A stretch of DNA of 6,885 nt from positions 1 to 6,885 of the forward strand of contig JAFCBX010000046.1 in the NCBI GenBank assembly GCA_017610505.1, given 5' to 3'. The notes beneath the pieces were generated by a model. It was given only the letters and a program-made list of their open reading frames with translations, ran no database searches and was not told where the DNA came from. Positions 1 to 5,446 of this stretch are shown in pieces. Source of the DNA: Methanosarcinales archaeon (GTDB lineage Archaea > Nanobdellota > Nanobdellia > Woesearchaeales > CG1-02-33-12). The first letter of the stretch is position 1, and each line of letters begins with the position of its first letter. A program made the position numbers and the translations under genes.

Positions 1-583
1 TATCATATACCCTTATGGTTATGTTTCTTTTAGCCATTATCTTGCCATCATTAGCAATAAAAGTAAGTGTAAAATCCTTTTTGTCTTTATCAACAGTATC
101 AAAATCAGGTATCCAGCTAAATGTTTGATTAACTAAGCTAGAGCCATTTGGTGCATTCTCAACTGAAAAATTTATACTATCTTCATCAGGGTCTGTTGCA
201 TAAATCTTGAATTCTATTGACTTGTTCTCATCAACAGCAATATCACTTATTGGCTTAAGAATTGGTGCCCTGTTTGTGTTTTTTATTATTAAGGTTATAT
301 TTTCTGAATCACTAAGATAGCCATCTGATGCCAAAACATTTGTATAGTATGTTCCTGCCTCATCATATCCAATTTCGCGTTTTTTCTTGTTTGCAAAGCC
401 AAAGTAATTATATCTTAATATATCTCCATCAGGGTCTGCTGCAGATGGCTCAAGAGTTAGTAATTCACCCTCATTTACTATTATTGTTCCTATTTTTTCT
501 AGTATTGGTGCCCTGTTGGTTTCATAAACAGTTATCTTAACCTCATGCTTTGTTTCAAGGCTTGTAAGGAATATGTATTCTTG
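1..583 (-). pseudogene. Continuation of the repeat-rich secreted protein after a frameshift (partial, runs off left edge)
   Basis: This is the out-of-frame continuation of the gene that starts at 1076. Read on the minus strand from about 583, one frame stays open to the window edge without a stop. It encodes the end of module 2 (EYIFLTSLETKHEVKITVYE), then module 3 starting at TNRAPILEKIG with VNEGELLTLEP, DPDGD, DEAGTYY and LASDG, and module 4 starting at TNRAPILKPISD with DENKSIEF, DPDED and FSWIPDFDTV. There is no convincing start codon or ribosome binding site of its own, and no signal peptide, so it is not an independent gene. Module 3 is PKD/cadherin-like. Module 4 resembles the He_PIG type of putative Ig domain (FxWxPxFDTV). 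Such repeats usually serve as extracellular stalks or adhesion domains; the actual ligand is unknown. Whether this is a true pseudogene or a sequencing or assembly error cannot be decided here. Confidence 0.75.
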
Positions 584-1076
584 TTATTATTTTTTCAAGC
601 CAGTTCTTTTTTACTGTATCAAAGCTAGGTGTCCATTTAAACTTATTATTAACAAAACCAGCATCATCTGGCAAGTCAATTGCTAAATAAGTTATTTTAT
701 CGCCGTCAGGGTCAGTAGCTGTAACATTAAAGATTAGTTGCTCATTTTCATTAACAAAAGCATTATTTAATGGCTCAAAAAAAGGAGCCCTGTCCTTGTC
801 TTCAACTATTAACAAAACCTTTTGAGTGTCTGTTAATTTGCCGTCAGATGCTGTTACAGTGATTTTATATTCACCAGCATCATCATAATTAGTCTGCCAT
901 TCGCCATTCTGATCTAATGGCTTGCTAAAATTATAAAAAATATTATCCATATCCTCATCTATTGCCTCTGGCTTGAGGCTTACAAGGTCTCCTTCATTCA
1001 CTGTTATATTTGTTAATTGTGCATTAACAAAAACAAGCTGTAATAAGATTATAAGCAAAAAGATTATTTTCTTCAT
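555..1076 (-). CDS. Secreted PKD/cadherin-like and Ig-like repeat protein, N-terminal part (frameshifted)
   Basis: This 173-residue frame is the N-terminal part of a larger exported repeat protein. Residues 1-19 form a Sec signal peptide (MKK, then a hydrophobic stretch ending in VNA), with probable cleavage before Gln20 and no lipobox. Residues 22-93 are a PKD/cadherin-like module (VNEGDLVSLKP, DDAGEY, ITVTASDG, LLIVE). Residues 97-157 begin an Ig-like module of the He_PIG kind (VNENEQLIF, TDPDGD, FKWTPSFDTV). After Trp159 the frame drifts into LEKIITRIHIPYKP and stops, while the expected continuation lies in the +1 frame from about 583. ATG 1076 has hardly any Shine-Dalgarno match, but a TATA box centred about 26 nt upstream suggests a leaderless message. 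The DxDGD-type turns could bind calcium (inference). It probably acts on the cell surface. It follows a paralogous lipoprotein gene. Confidence 0.85.
   Translation of the reverse strand: MKKIIFLLIILLQLVFVNAQLTNITVNEGDLVSLKPEAIDEDMDNIFYNFSKPLDQNGEWQTNYDDAGEYKITVTASDGKLTDTQKVLLIVEDKDRAPFFEPLNNAFVNENEQLIFNVTATDPDGDKITYLAIDLPDDAGFVNNKFKWTPSFDTVKKNWLEKIITRIHIPYKP
801..1007 (-). repeat. Duplicated PKD/cadherin-like module, copy 2
   Basis: This stretch encodes residues 24-92 of the secreted repeat protein. By hand count it matches residues 78-146 of the neighbouring lipoprotein (bases 1453-1659) at 47 of 69 positions without a gap, including the identical run ITVTASDG and the near-identical LTDTQK-LLIVE. 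That is much closer than its match to any other module in the window, so the two copies come from a duplication or from gene conversion. Confidence 0.85.
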
Positions 1077-1096
1077 TTTACCATAATAAAAACTTG

Positions 1097-1116
1097 CTTA
1101 TATAAAAAGCTTTCTA
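1097..1116 (-). promoter_or_regulatory. Archaeal promoter (BRE/TATA) for the secreted repeat protein
   Basis: On the minus strand a purine-rich BRE-like element (AGAAAG, about 1110-1115) is followed by the TATA box TTTTTATATAAG (1097-1108). The TATA centre is about 26 nt upstream of ATG 1076. Archaeal transcription normally starts 22-27 nt downstream of the TATA centre, so the start site should fall at or within a few bases of the ATG and give a leaderless or nearly leaderless mRNA. The lack of a good Shine-Dalgarno sequence before this ATG agrees. Confidence 0.65.
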
Positions 1117-1138
1117 TTATTTAGTATTCAAAAGGAGT

Positions 1139-1164
1139 AAAAAGAAAAAGAAAAAAATAAAAAA
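1139..1164 (-). terminator. T-rich terminator after the lipoprotein gene
   Basis: Directly after the TGA stop of the lipoprotein gene, the minus strand has 26 bases that are all T except for one A and two C (T runs of 6, 7, 5 and 5). Archaeal RNA polymerase terminates at such oligo-T tracts without needing a hairpin, and no hairpin is seen here. It separates the lipoprotein transcript from the promoter of the next gene. Confidence 0.7.
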
Positions 1165-1890
1165 TCAGCCTTGTACAATCCTTACAATTCTTGGTGGCCT
1201 GTTTATATTATTGATTGTTACTATTACATCCTGGCTTGCTGATTCTATTCCGTCAGATGCTGTTACAGTAACAATGTGTGTTCCTGCATCATTATAGTTT
1301 GTTGTATAGCTTGCCTCTGTCATCCAGCCAGAGTATGTTACTGTTACTTCATCGCCGTCAGGATCTGTTGCAACTGGCTCAAGGCTTACTGTTTCACCCT
1401 CATTGACTGTGATGTCAGCAATTGGACTTAGTACTGGTGGCTTATTTGTGCTCTCAACAATCAACAAAATCTTTTGCGTATCTGTTAACTCACCGTCAGA
1501 TGCTGTTACAGTTATCTCATAGTTTCCTGCGTCTCCCTTCTTTGTCTGCCATCTTCCATCTTTGTCTAATGGCTCACTAAAGGTATACAAAATAGTGTCT
1601 GTATCAGGGTCCTCGCTTTCAGGCTTTAAAACCACTAATTCCCCTTCTTTAACTATTATTTTTGCTAGCTCTTCTTCAACCTCTTCTTCAGGTTCTTCTT
1701 CAATCTCTTCTACAACTTCTTCTAATATTTCAGTTGTTATTCCTTCTTCTGCTTCTTCTGCCCCAGGGCATTCATCCAAGTTGGTAACAACAGAACCATC
1801 TGGGCATACATACTTTGTTTCTGTAAGCTTACATCCGCTTGCCAAAAGCAATAGAAGAACAATCCCCCCAAATAATATCTCTTTTTTCAT
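1165..1890 (-). CDS. Lipoprotein with acidic stalk and two PKD/cadherin-like modules
   Basis: A 241-residue exported protein, probably anchored to the outer face of the membrane. Residues 1-19 form a lipoprotein signal peptide ending in the lipobox LASGC, with Cys20 as the likely lipidated residue. Residues 28-42 hold a small two-cysteine motif (VCPDGSVVTNLDECP; Cys29 and Cys41 could pair). Residues 44-75 are a glutamate-rich stalk. Residues 77-147 and 150-228 are two PKD/cadherin-like modules with the VxEGE, DPDxD, DAGxY/H and VTASDG hallmarks. The protein ends shortly after NINRPP, the usual start of another module, so it may have lost further repeats. ATG 1890 is preceded by GAGGTGG at 1894-1900, a close but strong ribosome binding site. 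It has its own promoter and a T-tract terminator. The next gene is its paralogue. The binding partner is unknown; a structural or adhesive role is inferred only from the domain type. Confidence 0.88.
   Translation of the reverse strand: MKKEILFGGIVLLLLLASGCKLTETKYVCPDGSVVTNLDECPGAEEAEEGITTEILEEVVEEIEEEPEEEVEEELAKIIVKEGELVVLKPESEDPDTDTILYTFSEPLDKDGRWQTKKGDAGNYEITVTASDGELTDTQKILLIVESTNKPPVLSPIADITVNEGETVSLEPVATDPDGDEVTVTYSGWMTEASYTTNYNDAGTHIVTVTASDGIESASQDVIVTINNINRPPRIVRIVQG
1453..1659 (-). repeat. Duplicated PKD/cadherin-like module, copy 1
   Basis: This stretch encodes residues 78-146 of the lipoprotein and is the partner of the module at 801-1007. The two align at 47 of 69 residues without gaps. 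The second module of the lipoprotein is clearly more distant, so the pairing is between genes, not within the gene. Confidence 0.85.
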
Positions 1891-1893
1891 TTT

Positions 1894-1900
1894 CCACCTC
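1894..1900 (-). promoter_or_regulatory. Ribosome binding site of the lipoprotein gene
   Basis: The minus strand reads GAGGTGG and then AAA before ATG 1890. The match to the 3' end of 16S rRNA is good and the spacing is short. It supports ATG 1890 as the start, and it contrasts with the leaderless layout of the next gene. Confidence 0.7.
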
Positions 1901-1940
1901 TGCTTTAAATTTTAATATGTTATTATTCTCAAATAGGAAA

Positions 1941-1959
1941 CATATATATAAACTTTTCG
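1941..1959 (-). promoter_or_regulatory. Strong archaeal promoter (BRE/TATA) for the lipoprotein gene
   Basis: On the minus strand a BRE-like element CGAAAAG (1953-1959) is directly followed by the TATA box TTTATATATATG (1941-1952), the clearest promoter in the window. Counting about 24 nt from the TATA centre puts the start near 1922, giving a leader of about 30 nt that contains the GAGGTGG ribosome binding site. It lies between dnaJ and the lipoprotein gene and marks the start of a new transcription unit. Confidence 0.75.
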
Positions 1960-1999
1960 ATAGTCAAGAACACCTTTTTAATTTAATAATTTATTTTAA

Positions 2000-3097
2000 C
2001 TAGAAACTGAAAAGTCCTTTTTTCTTCTTTGACTCTTTTTCAAACTCCTTTAGAAGCTCTTTTTGTCTTTTTGTAAGTTTTATTGGAGTTTCAATTATGA
2101 CTTTTACATTTTGTGAGCCAGTGCCATATCCATGAAGGTTTGGGATGCCCTTTCCTTTCATCCTGAATATTGTATTGGTTTGCGTTCCAGCTGGTATTTT
2201 TAGCTTTGCCTTTCCCTTTAAGGTTGGAACCTCTATTTCAGATCCAAGTGCAGCCTGTGAAAAGCTTACTGGCATCTCAAGATAAATATCATTTTCTTTT
2301 CTCACAAACATGTCATGCGGTTTTACGTGGATTACAACATATAAATCTCCAGGGCTTCCATTCTTTATTCCGGCTTCTCCTCCGCCGGCAATTCTGAGCT
2401 CATTGTTACTATCAATTCCTTCTGGAATAGTTACCTCTATCTTCCTGTCATGGTGAATTCTTCCTGAGCCATTGCATTCTGGGCATGGATTCTTTATGAC
2501 TTTGCCCTCTCCATGGCATTTAGGGCATGTTGTTGTTGTAGAGAAAATGCCAAAAGGAGTTCTCCTTGTCTGCTGGATACGCCCAGAGCCATTGCATTTG
2601 TCGCATGTTACAATATCAGAACTTGACTTTGCTCCAGAGCCATTGCATTCCTTACATTTCTCCATTCTTGGAACTATAATATGTTTTTTTACACCAAACG
2701 CAGCCTCTTCAAGTGTTATTTCCATATCATATCTTAAGTCAGCTCCCCTTCTTGGGCCACGGCTGTGCCTTCCAAAGCCCCTGCTGAAGAATGTGTCAAA
2801 TATATCCTCAAAATCAAAGCCAAAGTCTGAAAAGCCGAAGTCAGAGAAGTCAAAGCCTGCGGCTCCTGGACCAAAGCCCTCTGTTGTTGTGCCAAATCTG
2901 TTATATTGTGCCCTTTTCTTGTCATCTCCTAAAACAGATGCAGCCTCATTAATTTCCTTGAATTTTTCAGCAGAACTAGGGTCTGACTTGTTAAGGTCAG
3001 GGTGATATTTCTTGGCCAATCTCTTGTAAGCCCTCTTAATTTCTTCTTTAGATGCGTTTTCAGAAACACCCAATATTTTGTAATAATCTTTGGCCAT
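2000..3097 (-). CDS. dnaJ: Chaperone protein DnaJ (Hsp40, type I)
   Basis: A full-length type I Hsp40 of 365 residues: it delivers unfolded clients to DnaK and stimulates its ATPase in the cytoplasm. The J-domain spans residues 3-68 with the essential HPD at 32-34. A Gly/Phe-rich region follows (about 69-115), with a DFGFS/DFGFD repeat and the conserved DIF-type motif (FEDIFDTFF, 96-104). The zinc region has all four CxxCxGxG repeats (Cys148/151, 165/168, 191/194, 205/208), so both zinc centres should be intact. The C-terminal client-binding domains run from about 216 to 340, ending in a lysine-rich tail (KKKKGLFSF). I chose ATG 3097 (MAKDYYK) over a TTG two codons upstream, because it matches family N-termini and has AGGT at 3105-3108 with 7 nt spacing. 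It lies 43 nt after dnaK. No T-tract follows its TAG stop, so the transcript end is unclear. Confidence 0.97.
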   Translation of the reverse strand: MAKDYYKILGVSENASKEEIKRAYKRLAKKYHPDLNKSDPSSAEKFKEINEAASVLGDDKKRAQYNRFGTTTEGFGPGAAGFDFSDFGFSDFGFDFEDIFDTFFSRGFGRHSRGPRRGADLRYDMEITLEEAAFGVKKHIIVPRMEKCKECNGSGAKSSSDIVTCDKCNGSGRIQQTRRTPFGIFSTTTTCPKCHGEGKVIKNPCPECNGSGRIHHDRKIEVTIPEGIDSNNELRIAGGGEAGIKNGSPGDLYVVIHVKPHDMFVRKENDIYLEMPVSFSQAALGSEIEVPTLKGKAKLKIPAGTQTNTIFRMKGKGIPNLHGYGTGSQNVKVIIETPIKLTKRQKELLKEFEKESKKKKGLFSF

Positions 3098-3126
3098 TAA
3101 CAATACCTGCTTTAAAAATTTAAATT

Positions 3127-3140
3127 AAAAAAGAAAAAAA
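3127..3140 (-). terminator. T-rich tract between dnaK and dnaJ, possible partial terminator
   Basis: Immediately after the dnaK TAA stop the minus strand reads seven T, one C, six T. This has the form of an archaeal oligo-T terminator, but dnaJ starts only 30 nt further on and no convincing promoter lies between. Partial termination would lower dnaJ relative to dnaK, which would fit a chaperone needed in excess over its co-chaperone. That effect is inferred. Confidence 0.4.
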
Positions 3141-5048
3141 TTATTTCTTTTCTTTCTTTTTTTCATCATTCTCTTCCTTGTATTCTGCATCAACTACTTT
3201 TTCACCTTTCTTTTTTGGCTCCTCTGCTGTTTCTTTTGCTCCTGCCTGCTGCTGCTTCTTTGCCTGCTCCTCAGCCACTTTCTTATACATCTCTGTTGAC
3301 ATCTTTTGCACAAGCTGGTTTACTTCTTCCATCTTTGATCTGATTGCTGCTGTGTCTTTCTTCTCTGGCTTCAATAGTTCCTTAAGTTCCATTATCTTGC
3401 CTTTAACAGTCTCAAGCTCTTTGCTGTCAACCTTCCCCTCAAATTCCTTGAACATTTTTTCTGTTGAATAAACTAAAGTATCTGCCTGGTTTATTGTTTC
3501 AACATCTTCCTTTCTTTTCTTGTCTTCCTCTGCATGTGCCTCAGCTTCTTTTCTCATTTTTTCAACTTCTTCTTCATTGAGCTTTTGCGATGCTGTAATC
3601 TTTATTGACTGCTCTTTTCCTGTTCCAAGGTCTTTTGCTGTTACATGTACAATTCCATTAGCGTCTATGTCAAATGTTACCTCTATCTGCGGAATGCCTC
3701 TTGGTGCTGGCGGAATTCCGACAAGGTCAAACCTTCCAAGGCTTTTGTTATCAGCAGCCATTGAACGCTCGCCCTGCAAAACATTTATTGTCACAGCTGG
3801 CTGGTTGTCTGCAGCTGTTGAAAATATCTGTGATTTTTTTGTTGGAATTGTTGTATTTCTTTCAATCAAAGGGGTTCTTACACTACCAAGTGTTTCAATT
3901 CCAAGAGTTAAAGGTGTAACATCTAATAGCAGGATATCCTTTACTTCTCCAGCAAGAACACCTGCCTGTATAGCAGCTCCTGCTGCAACACATTCCATTG
4001 GGTCAACTCCCCCCTCTGCTTTCTTTCCTATGAAATCCTCAACAAACTTTCTTACACAAGGCATTCTTGTAGGGCCGCCAACCAGGATAATTTTATTGAT
4101 ATCATCTGGCTTTAATTTAGCGTCTTTTATTGACTGCTCAATAGGATGCTTGCATTTCTTTATTATTGGCTCAACAAGCTCCTCGAGCTTTGAGCGCCTT
4201 ATCTTCATTGTTAAGTGCTTTGGGCCTTTATCATTAGCAGTTATAAAAGGAAGGTTTACATCAGTTTCAAGTGTTGTTGAAAGCTCTATTTTGGCTTTTT
4301 CAGCAGCCTCTTTTAATCTTTGCATTGCTACAGAATCATTTTTCAAGTCAATTCCCTCTTTTTTCTTGAATTCCTCAACAATGAAGTCTGTAAGTGCATT
4401 ATCCATATCTGTTCCGCCAAGCTGAGTGTCTCCGCTTGTTGACTTAACCTCAAATACTCCCTCGCCAAATTCCATTATTGTAACATCTAATGTTCCGCCG
4501 CCAAAATCAAATACCAGGATCTTAATTTCCTTGTCTGTCTTGTCAAGCCCATAAGCAAGTGATGCAGCTGTTGGCTCATTTACAATCCTTACAACATCCA
4601 AGCCAGCTATTGTTCCTGCATCCTTTGTTGCCTGCCTCTGGTTGTCATCAAAATATGCTGGGCAGGTTATAACTGCTTTTGAAATTTTCTCTCCAATAAA
4701 TTCTTCTGCATCCTTTTTTATCTTCTGAAGTACGAATGCAGATATCTGCTGCGGCGTATATTCCTTGCCATTAATTTTGTACTTATGGCTTGTGCCCATC
4801 TTTCTCTTAACAGCTGTTATCGTTCTTTCAGGGTTTGAAATTGCCTGCCTTCTGGCTGGTTCTCCGACCAGCATCTGACCCTTATCTGTAAAAGCAACAA
4901 TTGATGGGAATGCCTTTCCATAAGCAGTTGTTCCCTCAGAACTTGGTATTATAACTGGCTTTCCGGCCTGCAGAAAAGCTGCTGCAGAATTGCTTGTCCC
5001 TAAATCTATTCCGATTATTTTCTCCTTTTTTGTTTTTTCTTTAACCAT
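3141..5048 (-). CDS. dnaK: Chaperone protein DnaK (Hsp70)
   Basis: A complete 635-residue Hsp70, the ATP-driven cytoplasmic chaperone that binds and releases exposed hydrophobic peptide segments. The nucleotide-binding domain covers about 10-370, with phosphate-binding loop IDLGTSN (14-20), Lys81 (equivalent to E. coli Lys70), NEPTAA (157-162) and FGGGT with Thr186 (equivalent to Thr199). The interdomain linker is LLLDVTP (373-379). The substrate-binding beta domain follows to about 490, then a helical lid and a Gln/Lys-rich tail ending in VVDAEY and KKKEKK. Compared with E. coli DnaK it lacks the insert of roughly 23-25 residues after RKMG (about 81-85), as in monoderm bacterial and archaeal DnaK. 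The second Thr of the usual DLGTTN is Ser19. ATG 5048 is preceded by AGGGGGT (5056-5062) with 7 nt spacing. The DUF3467 gene ends 25 nt upstream with no promoter visible between, so dnaK appears to depend on upstream transcription. Confidence 0.98.
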   Translation of the reverse strand: MVKEKTKKEKIIGIDLGTSNSAAAFLQAGKPVIIPSSEGTTAYGKAFPSIVAFTDKGQMLVGEPARRQAISNPERTITAVKRKMGTSHKYKINGKEYTPQQISAFVLQKIKKDAEEFIGEKISKAVITCPAYFDDNQRQATKDAGTIAGLDVVRIVNEPTAASLAYGLDKTDKEIKILVFDFGGGTLDVTIMEFGEGVFEVKSTSGDTQLGGTDMDNALTDFIVEEFKKKEGIDLKNDSVAMQRLKEAAEKAKIELSTTLETDVNLPFITANDKGPKHLTMKIRRSKLEELVEPIIKKCKHPIEQSIKDAKLKPDDINKIILVGGPTRMPCVRKFVEDFIGKKAEGGVDPMECVAAGAAIQAGVLAGEVKDILLLDVTPLTLGIETLGSVRTPLIERNTTIPTKKSQIFSTAADNQPAVTINVLQGERSMAADNKSLGRFDLVGIPPAPRGIPQIEVTFDIDANGIVHVTAKDLGTGKEQSIKITASQKLNEEEVEKMRKEAEAHAEEDKKRKEDVETINQADTLVYSTEKMFKEFEGKVDSKELETVKGKIMELKELLKPEKKDTAAIRSKMEEVNQLVQKMSTEMYKKVAEEQAKKQQQAGAKETAEEPKKKGEKVVDAEYKEENDEKKKEKK

Positions 5049-5055
5049 TTTATTT

Positions 5056-5062
5056 ACCCCCT
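5056..5062 (-). promoter_or_regulatory. Ribosome binding site of dnaK
   Basis: The minus strand reads AGGGGGT seven bases before ATG 5048. This is one of the G-richest ribosome binding sites in the window and supports the start and strong initiation. It fills most of the short gap after the DUF3467 stop codon. Confidence 0.65.
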
Positions 5063-5073
5063 AATTAGTATGA

Positions 5074-5433
5074 TTATCCAAAATAATTTGGTGATTTTAT
5101 TGTTTTGTTCTCATTTGTTTGTTTAATCCTAGTTTTTTTCTTTTTTTCAAACTTTTTTATTGAATCCGGCTTTTCTATTTTGCCAAATTCTGACTCATAT
5201 TTTTTTATAACTTTTAAGAGCACATTAAGAAACTGCTTTGCATGATATGGCTCCATCATGATAACATTATGTCTTAGTGCTATTGTAGCAGTAGGGCTTC
5301 TTGCATCTATCCTTGGTGTTATACACCTGAAATCAAAGATAAACTGTGTTGGGCTGAAGTTAATTGATGTTTCATGTGAAAAAAATGCATCACCATCCAT
5401 TATGCTCATGTTTATTTTTTGTTTTTCTGCCAT
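5074..5433 (-). CDS. DUF3467 family protein
   Basis: A 119-residue protein of the DUF3467 family, whose function is unknown. Visible family features, in order, are the N-terminal strand region with a SPTQFIFDF segment (residues 27-35), an Ala/Val-rich strand with Arg54, and the block MMEPYHAKQFLNVLLKVIKKYESEFG (59-84), the most recognisable family signature (xPxHAKxxxxxLxxxxxxYExxFG). After Gly84 there is a lysine-rich, probably flexible tail (85-110) ending in SPNYFG. I chose ATG 5433 (MAEKQK) because GGAGG at 5441-5445 stands 7 nt before it. A start 21 nt upstream (MINGGLK) would put that site inside the gene and overlap the previous gene. It lies between the PIN-like gene and dnaK in one tight run, so co-expression with the chaperones is likely. 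A direct chaperone role is not shown. Confidence 0.85.
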   Translation of the reverse strand: MAEKQKINMSIMDGDAFFSHETSINFSPTQFIFDFRCITPRIDARSPTATIALRHNVIMMEPYHAKQFLNVLLKVIKKYESEFGKIEKPDSIKKFEKKKKTRIKQTNENKTIKSPNYFG

Positions 5434-5440
5434 TTTCAAA

Positions 5441-5445
5441 CCTCC
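5441..5445 (-). promoter_or_regulatory. Ribosome binding site that fixes the DUF3467 start
   Basis: The minus strand reads GGAGG with 7 nt to ATG 5433. It lies directly after the TAA stop of the PIN-like gene (5447-5449). It favours ATG 5433 over ATG 5454. Confidence 0.75.
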
Positions 5446-5446
5446 A

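Noticed and set aside
1900..1909. The 10-base string TTTAAAGCAG shared upstream of the lipoprotein gene and of dnaJ (3107-3116)
   Set aside because: It is short, AT-rich and ends in the ribosome binding site of each gene; two occurrences in such a sequence may be chance, so it was not called a regulatory site.
1562..1915. Plus-strand open frame of 117 codons opposite the lipoprotein gene
   Set aside because: It is rich in Ser because it is the complement of glutamate-rich coding sequence; it has no ribosome binding site and covers the promoter-proximal part of a clear gene on the other strand.
2472..3005. Plus-strand open frame of 177 codons opposite dnaJ
   Set aside because: It mirrors the zinc-finger and Gly/Phe coding region of dnaJ; no family pattern, no start signals.
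3101..3103. TTG start two codons upstream for DnaJ
   Set aside because: It would add Met-Leu before the conserved MAKDYY start and sits too close to the AGGT site; ATG 3097 is better.
3114..3125. TATA-like AT stretch upstream of dnaJ
   Set aside because: The sequence AATTTAAATTTT is only a weak TATA match without a BRE, and it would place the transcript start at or beyond the ribosome binding site.
3520..4425. Plus-strand open frame of 301 codons inside dnaK
   Set aside because: It lies fully antisense to a complete and well-conserved dnaK and its translation has no recognisable domain. Long antisense frames are expected by codon bias here.
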